From assembly GCA_035235625.1 (NCBI GenBank), contig CP141143.1:44625178-44689177 (forward strand): a stretch of DNA of 64,000 nt, written 5' to 3'. The translations under genes were made by a program, and so were the position numbers. Below the pieces are notes generated by a model. It was given only the letters and a program-made list of their open reading frames with translations. It had not been told where the DNA came from and did not search any database. Below are positions 1-10,152 of this stretch, piece after piece (positions within the stretch are counted from its first letter, which is position 1; every line of letters begins with the position of its first letter). This DNA comes from Saururus chinensis (Eukaryota > Streptophyta > Magnoliopsida > Piperales > Saururaceae).

Positions 1-550
1 TATTTGATACGTCTATTGATTTATTTATTTTTTCCATAATGTTCTTGTGCTTGCTCAATGTTACTTATACGAGGGATAGCCAGAAGACTTGTTAGAAGTA
101 TGCGAGTTTAGAGAGTTCTTCTATCATTCTTTTCACTGGTCATGAATTGCAAGAATGAAGGTCTTCAATGCAAGAATTATCATTTTGAAAATATTTGAAG
201 TTGTTTGTGCGTCTGATTTTGGTTGCTACAAGGAAACAAGGGCATCAAATTTGTATGAAATCTACCCCCCTTCTCATTTGCCTATAACAACCAGCCCCCC
301 ATTGTAGAGAAAATAGGCAAATGAGAAAGGTAGGTTTCATGCATATTTGATACTCTCCATTAAATGCAGCAAAAGAAAATCAGCGGCACAACCAGCTTCA
401 AATACTCTCATGAATGATAAGTTTGGCAAAAAAGAGTTCCTTTTAAGCAATTCATGATTAATGAAGAGAAAGATATGACTTATACCCTCATGTCCAAGTC
501 CACTAACCAGACACCAATTGGCTCTTCTTAATTCTTTCGTGCATATCTTT
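1..550. repeat. Dispersed low-copy segment, paralogue of 26,710-27,390
   Basis: This stretch has no convincing gene. It is alignable by eye with 26,710-27,390 in the same orientation. Shared landmarks in the same order are GAAGACTTGTTAGAAGTATG, CATGAATTGCAAGAATGAA, GCTACAAGGAAAC, CAATTCATGATTAATGAAGA and CTTCGTGCATATC. The two copies differ by many substitutions and small indels, so the duplication is old. I infer a segmental duplication of non-coding DNA; it could also be an unrecognised transposon. Confidence 0.6.
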
Positions 551-1080
551 TCTAACTCTTAAATCAAACAAAAATCTCCTTACTTTAAACTGAATTATTA
601 CGTAGCACTTGGTTGAGCTCCCACACCCTATATCAGAGACTTCTCCAGTTCCGATTGTAGACGGTGAAGGCGCTTCTCTTGTCCTCCAAGTAAGCGGCCG
701 AGTCAGCACTGGAGTTGCAAATTGATCAATATCAACTCGTCTGGGCTCATGAATCTGTACCGAGCAAGATCGGCCTTCCACATCAAGGCTTTGGCTAAAT
801 CTCCAAAGCCATTATGTGCTAGGCCGACATTGCCCAATACGAACTCATCAGCCCGGAGGAGCTTATACCAATCAACCGCACACTAGTGGCAACTCGACTG
901 CTTTCCAAGATGGCAGGCGGAACGCCTTCACCGTGTACGATCGGAGCAGGACCTGTCTGATATAGGTGGAAGAACTCCATCACGTGCCCTGCTTCGTGAG
1001 GAAGAAAGGAGCAAACATACAACATACATAGTCCAGATTCAGGAACCAAACAGTAGATCGATAACTGCGTGTGCTTTAAT
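480..1080 (-). other. Unidentified gene-like remnant
   Basis: On the minus strand this stretch is GC-richer than its surroundings and reads as broken coding-like sequence in more than one frame, for example peptides containing LPHEAGHVMEFFHLYQTG and DLAKALMWKADLARYRF. I do not recognise the family. It lies directly downstream, on the minus strand, of the DNAJC17-like fragment at 1,090-1,332, so it may be later exon material of the same ancestral locus or a separate gene piece. No function is proposed. Confidence 0.25.
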
Positions 1081-1089
1081 GAATAACTC

Positions 1090-1332
1090 CACCTGCTTTG
1101 CAACCCGGCGATGGAAACTGGCGGAGCAACTCCACGCGCTCGCAACTCCTCCCGACTGCGCTCCCCCATCTTCTCGATCGCACGGTCATCGTCGACTTCG
1201 CTCCAGGAGGCGGCGCTCCTCGTCGTCGTCCTCCTCTTGGGACTTCTTGGCATCCTTGCGGGTGCTGCTGCGCTTCCCCTAACGATCGAGCTCTGCTCGG
1301 AGGCGGACGTCGTGATCAAAGACGAGGGATGA
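1090..1332 (-). pseudogene. DNAJC17-like gene fragment (middle part, copy A)
   Basis: Read on the minus strand, this fragment begins with a peptide RLRAELDR, matching the segment just after the J domain of copy B (7,930-8,422). It continues through an acidic and basic low-complexity part to EKMGERSREELRARG, which recurs in copies C and D. Frame changes and stops interrupt it, and no J domain is present, so it is a partial, dead copy. In the family, DNAJC17 (Cwc23-like) is an Hsp40 co-chaperone linked to the spliceosome. The assignment rests on comparison with copy B, where the J domain is visible. Confidence 0.5.
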
Positions 1333-1339
1333 AGTAATC

Positions 1340-1620
1340 AAAGGGAAACATAGCAATTAAAGCTTGCATGTGGAAAGTCGGTGGTATCAATTCAGGAAAG
1401 TTTCCTCATTCCGATTGCGGAAAGTCTACGTCCGGAAAGTCGTGGTGTTTTTAATTAAGGGAAAGTTTCCTCATTCTGATTCCGGAAGGAATCAGGAAAC
1501 TCGGTTTCTTTCGGCATTCTCGGAAGTTCATCAAAGTCGATTTCTTGGAACCCAGAAAGGATATCCTTTTCAATTTCAGAATCTGAATGTTTCAGTTTCT
1601 TGAATTCTGAATCATATTCC
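1340..1620. other. GGAAA/TTTCC-rich flank of the DNAJC17-like copy
   Basis: The palindrome GGAAAGTTTCC occurs twice here (about 1,400 and 1,470) among several related GGAAAG and GGAAAC words. The same palindrome lies upstream of copy B near 8,502, and GGGAAAGTT lies upstream of copy C near 16,376. This suggests that the 5' flank was duplicated together with the gene. It could be an old promoter region, but no TATA box or start site can be fixed. Confidence 0.3.
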
Positions 1621-1924
1621 TATTGACTTTGTAATTCACGGGGAATTGGATCATTTGTGCATTTATCAATTTTTGTGGCTTTGGTTAAGGATAAAACTGT
1701 ACCTTTGACACAAACTCTATCAATTTGGTGATTGGCAGGAATTGATTTCTTCTTAAGACAGTATTGAGTTCTTAAATTATTTTTTATATGTTTTTGTTTA
1801 TTTTCAACTTTGATTGAAAAAATGGTCAGGCCCTTCCTTTTTATGTAATAGTCTAGCTGTGTTGTTTTCTGTTTAAACGTTCCACAAATTGTACTTTGCA
1901 TTTTCCTATTCCAATTAAAAAAGT

Positions 1925-2340
1925 AGCCTGACATTTAAGAATTTTTTTGGATTTGCTACCTGATTAACATTTCTTGTTAGTTCAATTGTGTCCTCCTTTG
2001 TAATTTAACAGTTCTCAAATTTGTATACGAATGTAGCTGTTTGCACCCCAATAAACTCTTCCTTCCCTCTACTAAATATATTTTTTCTACTCCATTACCC
2101 CATCCTTTTCCTATCACTTTCCTCTACTTTCTTGTAACAATTCCAAAAGAAAGCATTTTTCTCGAATTATATAACATTGATGATTTAAGAAATTACAGCT
2201 TTTGTGATTTGGAATTCTAGATTAAAAAGTGGCTTTGAGATAAGAAATTTTTTTATTTGCTGCTCAATTATCCTTTGTCGTTAATGCTAACCAAATGTGT
2301 CTTCCTTGGTGATTTAACAGTTCTCAAATTTGTTTACAGG
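1925..2340. repeat. Imperfect direct repeat of about 120 bp
   Basis: The stretches 1,925-2,040 and 2,212-2,340 share the order AAAAAGTRGC, AAGAATTTTTTT, GTGTCYTCCTTKG and ATTTAACAGTTCTCAAATTT. The second copy ends in TTTGTTTACAG, a good splice acceptor, immediately before the UBP12-like peptide at 2,341. This looks like duplicated intron sequence. Confidence 0.5.
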
Positions 2341-2412
2341 AGAAAGTGGCGAAAGAGTTTGGCATTCCAGCCCAGTGTCAATGTTTAACTTTGTCAAAAC
2401 AGCTGCCCATTC
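2341..2412 (+). pseudogene. UBP12/13-like exon fragment
   Basis: The plus strand reads EKVAKEFGIPAQCQ straight after an acceptor-like TTTGTTTACAG. Plant ubiquitin-specific proteases UBP12 and UBP13, deubiquitinases with a MATH domain, contain a closely similar EEVAKEFGIPVQ segment preceding a WLWAKRQNHTYRPNRP stretch. Here the similarity fades after about 14 residues and the next residues do not match, so this is at best one decayed exon. The match is from memory of the family and short, so it is tentative. Confidence 0.35.
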
Positions 2413-2419
2413 TAACGTC

Positions 2420-3640
2420 ATTGCGTGCAACCACAATTAAAGCATAATTTGGATTAGGCTTTTATCATCATTTTTTCTTTGAATTTTGTTATCTAATTAG
2501 ACTATGATCTTAATTAATTAACATATTAGTTTTACTTTCTTAGATTAATCAATTTCCTACTTTTGTTACGATTAGTCTTGCTTAACTTCTTTTAGTTGGA
2601 TTATTACTTTATTTTTCTATAAATTGTATTATTTAGCCCATTCTAATACAATGAATAAAAATCATTTAGTTCTTTATTTAATTTTCTATTTAGTTCTCCA
2701 CTTCTCCCCCATATTTCCTTATTATCCCTGTGTAGACCCCCTTGTATATACCATTGGTAGTTGAGGACCTTTTTGCTCAATGTTACCCACCCTTACACCC
2801 TCCTACCAAGAGCCAACCACGCTGAAGGAGCCTGCTGCATAGACAAGGCCCAATGCCCAGCATCACACCATCTCTCATGACCGTAGTCTTCATCCATCAG
2901 TAATGTGCACCTCAGAATCCTCTCCCACCCACCTTCACACCCATGCACAACAGTTAGAAACACAAGTTAAAGCGGTGATTTTGGAACATACCGACGTGAA
3001 GACCGCAATTGATGCCACCCGAGCCACACACGAGGAATCCCACAGTTCGTTCTTTACTCAATCATTGCGCTCACCAATGTCGTTCAATCGCTCCAGATGT
3101 AGTTCCTAGATCCTCCAGTGTTATTCCCGGCCCTAGTCACTGCCCGTTCCTCTCCAACCGATCCAAATCCGGTGAATGTGCCCTTGCTTTAGCTGAATCC
3201 ACCTCATCTGCTTTAGATCCGGAGGCCATGCCACCATTCCCGGCTCGATCCGCCTTTTTCATTCTGGATCCAACCGTCGTGTAGACGTTGCCGCCTAGCA
3301 CCACCACCTTTTCCCTCCCATCTATTCTGTTGAAGTCATCTCTCATTCCAACCACCGCCAGATCATTTGTTGTGTCGTTGTTTCCGCCGTTTACGACATC
3401 TTCCACCCCGGTCGATCCCTCTGCATGGCTCTAGTTAGTGCCTTCCGCCCTGCTACTCCTCACTTCCGCTGTCATAGGACTTCACTTCCACAAAGATTTA
3501 GGACACACGCACATATGAGAAACTATGGACTCTTGTAAAGCTGATGGACAACACGAGAATAATTGTCATTATTAGAAATGACTTTCAAGAAATTCTTTAA
3601 TTAAATTTATTCATATAGAAAAATAGAATTTTATACCTAG
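2420..3640. other. No recognisable gene; GC-richer island at 2,750-3,480
   Basis: Bases 2,420-2,740 are AT-rich and featureless. From 2,750 to 3,480 the base composition shifts to C-rich with short open frames (68-91 codons) rich in Ser, Pro and His. None carries a motif I can name. It could be the relic of a retroelement leader or gag, or a gene 5' region, but nothing in the sequence decides this. Confidence 0.3.
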
Positions 3641-3644
3641 TAAC

Positions 3645-3837
3645 TACTTTCTTTATCCGGCCCATAAAAAAATAGTAATTTTTATTAAATGGTGGAAGCT
3701 ACAACTAATAAAATAAAAAATAGCTTATAAAATACATTTTTTAAGTATATTCATTTAAATTGGTCCAAATAGAATTATTAATATAGGACTTTTTTTTCAA
3801 ATAGAACTATTATATATGGGTTGGATACAATATAATA
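3645..3837. mobile_element. Stowaway-like MITE
   Basis: The left end reads TA CTTTCTTTATCCGGCCCATA. The reverse complement of the right end reads TATCCAACCCATATATAATAG, a decayed version of the Stowaway-type terminus CTCCCTCCGTCCCATAA, with flanking TA dinucleotides. Internal inverted AATAG words also fit. The element lies on the left edge of the 2-kb tandem duplication. Its right part recurs at 5,620-5,775, while the left end of that second copy is cut at the duplication junction. Confidence 0.5.
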
Positions 3838-5608
3838 AAATCAATTGTATTTATGAGAGGGATATATGGGTGAACTAAAATCCTATGCAACTAAGAATAA
3901 ACAAAGCAAAACATATGATTTTATCAACGATGAAAACGTGTAAAAGTAAATTTGGATTCTTGACAAAACAGCCTTGTAAACATTTGTTTTTACAAAAGTG
4001 GTTGCAAAGAGCCCCTTCAAAATTGCGTAAAAGTTCTTAAATACAAACAAGAGGCAACTTTGTATTCGTGTGACATCGTCTCAATGAAATTTTCACTAAG
4101 CATGGAATAGTACAACATGCAATACAGAAATAAAAAATATAAAACCTGGCCCATTGTATACAAAATCAATCAAATAACCATTAGAAAGCAAGATTTATCT
4201 TTTCAATCGCTGTATAAAAACAATTAAATGATCAAGGCCTAATTAATTTAATCGAATGCAACCATGCTGGCTGACACTAACCAAAAATTAGCATAATTTA
4301 AACACTTTCCTTAGAATATATAAATAACGGTCATGCAGAAGCAACAACAGATTAAAAGAAAAGATTTGATCAAAATAATTTGGAAATATTTGAAGAAATC
4401 TCCAAAAAATCCTCAACTCAAATAATAGACTTATTAATTAAGACTAATCCCCATGGAGTAATAAGTCTGGGCTTGCAAGTAGAGGTGAAACTTTAAAGGG
4501 TTGACTCGATGGCTCAGCCCTACTCGTTTTGTCAAAATATAAGTTAGGGCTTAATTTTTTTACTCAATTTAAATAGGCTCAATACAGGGCTAAGGGAAAA
4601 AAGCCCACAAACCTATCAAGCTTGTTCTTAAATATAAAAAAAAATACTCTCAAGCTTAGAAGAAAATAAGGAACAGTTGAAATTGTATAAGTTTTTTAGA
4701 AAATTTAAGAGATTTTAAGCTTTAAAATCATTATGGTTGATTGTGAAGGCTCCCACCTAAAAGTTAGAGGCTTGTGATCTTGTACCCTATGTTCGCACTT
4801 ATAAGTCATGGACTTCTATTAGTTTTTTAAAATATAAAAAAATGAATATAAGCTTATAGCCCAAACTTTTAGAAATCTGCCTGGGTTAGGGCCAGGCAAG
4901 GTTCCAGCTATTGCTAGTATGGCTCGGTTTTAGCCTAATTGTGAGTTGTCGGATCACAATTATTAGATGACTCACATTAATAGAGGGGTTGTGAGAGTGA
5001 ATCAAACTTATCTATGTTCTAAGTAATGTATATCATTGGATTAAAATCTAATGGCCTGAGATGCCTAGGCTCACAAGCAGGAGCTCAAGAATCAAGTAAA
5101 ATTGATAGATAAATAACAAAACAAATAATCCAAAGTTCAATGACGATTTCATCAAGCCCTGGTAGAAGATATCACGTGATTTTCCGGGTCTCCTCAATAT
5201 GATCATATATATGGAGTCAATCTCCGCCATCTTCACCTGTTGATTTTCATCATCAGCTCTCAATGCACCCTCCTGTTTGTAACTCAACTGAAATTTGCCC
5301 AGTCCATCCCAAACTAGACAGTCACGGCCAAACAAAAACCAATATGCCTAATTTAAAACACATTGGTTTTCATAAAAGCTTCGCAGTTATAGGCAATTAT
5401 ATTTGAGCTTATATCATACAAAGTTTACATAGTTCTGCATACAACTTTGTACTTCAACCAACCATCTTGTCTTTATAGTTTATACACGTAGCAACCCTAA
5501 TAATAATAAAAAAACGAAGGCATAAATTGCAATTGGCTTAATGACTCCAGTCCAGGCCCATTGGGTTCATTGGGCTGTACTCTGAATACTAAAATGTTGT
5601 TGGGCCTT
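3672..5608. repeat. Tandem segmental duplication, unit 1
   Basis: This is the first of two head-to-tail copies. It aligns with 5,621-7,929 throughout, from ATTAAATGGTGGAAGC at the left to CCCATTGGGTTCATTGGGC at the right. It contains anonymous AT-rich DNA and, on the minus strand at 5,180-5,300, an exon-like stretch also conserved at 7,500-7,640 and 14,700-14,830. That stretch reads ALRADDENQQVKMAEID here and ALRADDENKQVKMAEIE in the 14.7-kb copy. I do not recognise the peptide. Confidence 0.8.
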
Positions 5609-5945
5609 GGGCTGCCAGTTTATAATTTCTATTAAATGGTGGAAGCCACAACAAAGAAAATAAAAAATATCTAATAAAATATATTTTTTAAGTAGTCATT
5701 TAAATTGGTAAAAATAGAGCTAATAATATAGGACTTTTTTTTCAAATAGAACTATTATATATGGGATGGAGACAATATAATAAAATCAATTGTATTTAAT
5801 GAGAGGGATATATGGGTGAACTAAAATCCTATGCAACTAATTAAGAATAAACCAAACAAAACATATGCTTTTATCAACGTGGAAAACGTGTAGAAGTGAA
5901 TTTAGCTTCTCGAAAAAACAGCCTTGTAAACACTTGTTTTTAGAA

Positions 5946-6351
5946 TTAGTCTGCAAGCTGAGGCTCGTCCCTAGTGTCATACTTCAGTTTTTGAAAGAAT
6001 ATTCTAATTATTCTTTTGTAAACTAAGGCTGGTCCACCTAAGTATCATGTTTATTTTAGAAGAGTTCTTGGGTATCTTAGTGTGATATCACATTGACCTT
6101 CCATCCTATATTAATAGCTCCATTTGGTTTTTCAATTGAACTAAGTTTAGTTCATCTTCAAAAACCAGATAGAGCTATTACTTTGGGACGAAAGGAGTAT
6201 ATTAGTATTTGTGTCTCCAAAATTTTTATTTAAAAAAATATATATATCATACGTAGAAATTATATATTTATTATAATTTAATAAAAACATATATTATAAA
6301 ATAATTTATATGAGTTTGAGCTCATGCACGTCAACGTGAGCCCAGACATCA
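5946..6351. mobile_element. 406-bp insertion with 5-bp target duplication TAGAA
   Basis: The insertion is absent from unit 1, where the empty site reads TTTTTACAAAAGTGG near 3,990. In unit 2, TAGAA (5,941-5,945) precedes the insert and TAGAA (6,352-6,356) follows it. The termini (TTAGTCTGCAAGC and GAGCCCAGACATCA) share only weak inverted similarity. Inside, AAGCTGAGGCTCGTCC and AACTAAGGCTGGTCC form an internal direct repeat, and a MITE hairpin is nested at 6,093-6,199. The family is not recognised. Confidence 0.6.
6093..6199. mobile_element. Short Stowaway-like MITE (hairpin)
   Basis: The left arm runs CCTTCCATCCTATATTAATA then GCTCCATTTGGTTTTT. The right arm, reverse complemented, runs CTTTCGTCCCAAAGTAATAG then CTCTATCTGGTTTTTG. 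The two arms pair along most of about 50 bp and meet near 6,145. The terminus resembles the TACTCCCTCCGTCCC ends of Stowaway elements, and the left TA is decayed. It is a relative of the MITEs at 3,645 and 14,258, which share the AATAGTTCTATTTGG core. Confidence 0.6.
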
Positions 6352-7929
6352 TAGAAAAAGTGGTTACAAAGACCCCTTATAGCATTGCATCAAAGTTGTG
6401 AAATATAAACAAGAGGCAACTTTTATTCCTGTGAAATCGTCTCAATGAAATTTTCACTAAGCATGGAGTAGTACAACGTGCAATACAGAAAAAAAAAATG
6501 TGGCCTATTGTATACAAAATCAATCAAAATACCATTAGAATGCAAGATTTCTCTTTTCAATCACTGTATAAAAAATAATTAAATCATCAAAGCCTAATTA
6601 ATTTAATCAAATACAACCATGCTTGCTCACACTAACCAAAAATTAGTATAATTCAAACACTTTCCTTAGAATATAGAAATAGTGATGATACAAAAACAAC
6701 AAAAAATTAAAAGAAAAGATTTGATCAAAATAATTTGGAAATTTTTGAAGAAATCTCCAAAAAAGTCCTCAACTCAAATAATAGACTTATTAATTAAGAC
6801 TAATCTCCACGTAGTAATAAGTTTGGGCTCGCGAGTAGAGGTGAAACTTTAAAGGGTTGACTCAACGGCTCAGCCCTACCTGGTTTATAAAAATATAAGT
6901 TAAGGCTTAAATTTTTTAACTTATTTTAAATTAGATGAGCCCGGGGCTAGGGGCAAAATACCCACACACACGTTAAGCTTGTTCTAAAATATTAAAAAAA
7001 TTACTCTCAAGCTTAGAAGAAAATGAGGAAGGGTTGAAGTTGTATATTTTTTAAAATTTTAAGAGATTTTAAGCTTTTAAGTAATCATGGAAGTTAGAGG
7101 CTTATGATCTTGTACCCTATGTGGAGACGGCACTCATAAGTCATGGACTTTTGTATTAGTATTTTAAAATATAAAAAAATTAATATAAGCTTATAGCCCA
7201 AACATTTAGAAATCTGTTTGGGTTAGGGCCAGACATGGTTCCAGCTACAATTCTCTCTAATATGGCTCGGTTTTAGCTTAACTGCGAGTTGTTAGATCAC
7301 AATTATTAAATGACTTACAGTAATAGAAGGGGTGTGAGAGTGATTCAAACTTATCTATATTCTAAGTAATGTATATCATTGGATTGAAATCTAATGGCCC
7401 AAGATGCCTAGGCTCACAAGCATGAGCTCAAGAAGCAAGTAAAATTGATTAATAAATAACAAAACAAATAATTCAAAGTTCAATGATGATTCACAGCATC
7501 AAGCCCTGGAAGTAGATATCACATGATTTTCCAGTTCTCCTCAATTTGATCATCTGGAGTCAATCTCCGCCATCTTCACCTGTTGATTTTCATCATCAGC
7601 TCTCAATGCACCCTCCTGTTTGTAAGTCTACTGAAATTTGTCAGTCCATCCCAAACTAGACAGTCATGGCCAAACAAAAACCAATATGCCAAATTTAAAA
7701 TGAATTGGCTTTCATAAAACTTCGCAGTTATAGGCAATTATATCTGAGCTCATATCATATAAATTTTACATACAACTTAGTACTTTTACTACCCATCTCG
7801 TCTTTATACATGCACCAACCTAAAACAAAAAACAAAAAAACAAAGGCATAATTTGCAACTGGCGTAATGTCCAGTCCAGGCCCATTGGGTTCATTGGGCA
7901 GTAGTTGTATACTAAAAAATTGGGTCCTA

Positions 7930-8422
7930 CAGAGACTCTGTTTGGCATGCGTAGGCCTCCGCCGTGAACCGCCGGATGCACGAGAAGCGCACTGCTTCGG
8001 CCCTCTCTCGCGCTCTCTTCATTCGTTCATCAAATTCGCGGGGCCTCTTCATGAACTCTTCATACTTGTCGACCGGTCTGTCGAACTCCTCCTTCACGTT
8101 CGCCGTTTTCTCCCCATTCGTTTCTGCTTCGCGCATCGGCTTCTCGAACTCGTCGGAGCTTCGGTCGCTCCTCTTCCGGCGGTCGAGCTCTGCGCGGAGC
8201 CTGGTGTTGTGGGCTCGGCGCGTGGCGTCGCTCTTGAGGACCTCGAAGGCCGACTGCAGCCTCTGGAACTTGGATGTGGCATGGGGGTCGCCGGGGTTCT
8301 TGTCCGGGTGGGGCTTTCCTCCTGTAGGCCTGCTCGATCTCCCAGGCGGACGTCTTGAGGCCCTTTTCTCCGCCTCTAAGCCCGAGCACCTGGTACTGGT
8401 CTTCGAATGTCGCTGACGCCAT
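7930..8422 (-). pseudogene. DNAJC17-like J-domain gene, 5' part (copy B)
   Basis: From ATG at 8,422 the minus strand encodes FEDQYQVLGLRGGEKGLK and WEIEQAYRRKA, then, after a frame change, HPDKNPGDPHA and KFQRLQSAFEVLKSD, followed by a charged coil (DEFEKPMREAE, KYEEFMKRPREFDERM). This is a J domain with the HPD motif. Order and wording match plant DNAJC17, an Hsp40 co-chaperone with a C-terminal RRM linked to splicing. The tripeptide expected before HPDK is missing, which shifts the frame. The RRM half is absent. The GC-rich composition contrasts with the AT-rich flanks. The 5' flank carries GGAAAGTTTCC and is interrupted 160 bp upstream by the foldback element. This is a dead partial copy. 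Confidence 0.75.
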
Positions 8423-8578
8423 GGAAATTTCTTGGGCCACTTGGTAACCATCCTTCTTTATATACACTCCTCTTCCAATTCAGGAGATTACTCAGTCTTG
8501 GGAAAGTTTCCTCGATTTACATCAGAAACTTTCCTGGTTTCAAATCAGGAAATCGTTCTATCCATTATGGCGTTTCAT

Positions 8579-9773
8579 TTAGGGTCTGTTTGGATTGGTG
8601 GAAAGCGGGGGAAAGGAAATGAATCTTCTTAAAATCTCCCAGTTTCCACTGTTTGGTGCAACGGGGAAAGAGAAACTAGAGTGAAAAGTGAGAAAAAGTC
8701 GATGAAAATTTGGCCCAAAAATTTCCACCCATCAACCCATGGATTTTGAGAGAAAATCATTATACTAAACACTTATGTCTTACTGCTACTACCACCACCA
8801 CCACTGCCATCGCCGCTGCCACCACCATCACCACCAGTGCCACCGCTGCCGCCGCCGCCGCCACCACTACCTCTGCCACCGCCACCACCACCTCTGCCAC
8901 CACCACCGCCACCACTATCATCGCTACCGCCACCACCACCATCGCCACTACCGCCGCCGCCGCCGCCACCACCGCCGCCGCCGTCACCACCACCATCACC
9001 ACCACTGCCACTGCCACCACCACCGTCATTGTCACCGCCGCCACCACCACCACTGCCACCACCACCACCACTGCCGCCACCACCACCATTGCCGCCGCCG
9101 CCGCCACCGCCGCCGCCTTCACTACCACCACCACTTCCCCCACCGCCACTACCACCATCGCCACTGCCGTCGCAGTGGTGGTGGCGGCAATGGCAGTGGT
9201 GGTGGCGGCGGCGGTGGTGGTGATGGTGGTGGCGGTGGCGGCGATGGTGGTGGTGGCGGTGGTGGCAGCGGCGGCGGTGGTGGTGGTCGTGGCGGCGACA
9301 GTGACGGCGGTGGTGGCAGTGGCGGTGGTGGCATTGGTGGTGACGGCGATGGTGGTGGTGACAGTGGCCGAGGTGGTGGAAGAGATGGTGGTGGCGGTGG
9401 TGGCGGCGGTGGTGGTAGTGGCGATGGTGGTGGTAGCAGCGATGATGGTGGTGGCGGTGGCAGAGGTGGTGGTGGCAACGGTGACACTGGTGGTGACAGT
9501 GGTGGCAGCGGCACTGGTGGTGACGGTGGTGGTAGCGGCGATGGCAGTGGTGGTGGTGGTAGTAGCAATAAGACATATGTGTTTAGTACAATGATTTTCT
9601 CTCAAAATCCATGGGTTGATGGGTGGAAAATTTTGGGGCCAAATTTTTATCAACTTTCTCTCACTTTTCACTATAGTTTCTCTTTCCCCGTTGCACCAAA
9701 CAGTGGAAACTGGGAGATTTTAAGAAGATTCATTTCCTTTCCCCCGCTTTCCACCAATCCAAACAGACCCTTA
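8579..9773. mobile_element. Tourist/Harbinger-like foldback with CCN/NGG triplet arms
   Basis: The element proper is 8,582-9,770 (1,189 bp), flanked on both sides by the 3-bp duplication TTA. Terminal inverted repeats of about 195 bp begin GGGTCTGTTTGGATTGG and differ at only about ten positions. Inward of these, the left half (8,775-9,175) is an impure CCN triplet tract (ACC, GCC, ACT) and the right half (9,176-9,580) is its rough reverse complement (GGT, GGC). The whole element can therefore fold on itself with the centre near 9,175. TTA duplication and a GGG-start TIR fit PIF/Harbinger Tourist MITEs. The very long open frames through it are by-products of the triplet tract, not genes. Confidence 0.85.
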
Positions 9774-9851
9774 GTCTTTGTCTTCATTGTAATTAAAATC
9801 AGGAAATCGCTGTCTTACTCGGAGTTAGTTAGTTTTACATTGGTTGCCCAA

Positions 9852-10152
9852 TTGCCTTTGGTTTTGCTGCTGCCAAGAATCCCTGAAGTGCCATGAGCCG
9901 TGTCGCAGCCGACCGCGGGAAGAAGATGCTTTTTGGGATGATTTCATCTATGACTGTTAATGGGTAGCCATGTACCCGACTCACTAAACTGCTACATCTG
10001 AAATTCGTTGCTAAATAATTTATGGATGGGTAATGGGTAAAATATGCAAGTATTCCTTTTGCTTTTGCTGTTGCCGTTGCCGAGAATCCCAGAAGTTCCA
10101 TGAACCGTGTTGCAGCCGACGATTGGAAGAAGATGGTATTTTTTAGATGATT
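9852..10152. repeat. Local direct duplication of about 205 bp
   Basis: Bases 9,852-10,055 and 10,057-10,152 (continuing after the two inserted elements at 12,690-12,835) are copies of one segment. Shared words are GCTGTTGCCGTTGCC, GAGAATCCC, GTGTYGCAGCCGAC, GAAGAAGATG, GATGATTTCA, CTGTTAATGG and AATGGGTAAAATATG. The first copy preserves the empty target site of the insertions in the second copy. Confidence 0.75.

Larger units (their letters stand above)
5621..7929. repeat. Tandem segmental duplication, unit 2
   Basis: This second copy is collinear with 3,672-5,608 except for a 406-bp insertion (5,946-6,351) bounded by a 5-bp repeat. It ends against the DNAJC17-like copy B. Divergence from unit 1 is modest (scattered substitutions and short indels), so the duplication is younger than the split from the third partial copy at 14,690-15,470. 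Confidence 0.8.

Noticed and set aside
1079-1337. Three overlapping plus-strand Arg/Ser-rich frames.
   Set aside because: They are shadows of the minus-strand DNAJC17-like fragment and its low-complexity part.
8710-9896. Open frames of 128-373 codons on both strands (poly-Thr/Ala/Val, His/Gly, Pro-rich).
   Set aside because: They are readings of the CCN/NGG triplet tract of the foldback; every frame of such a repeat stays open. No domain and no plausible start.
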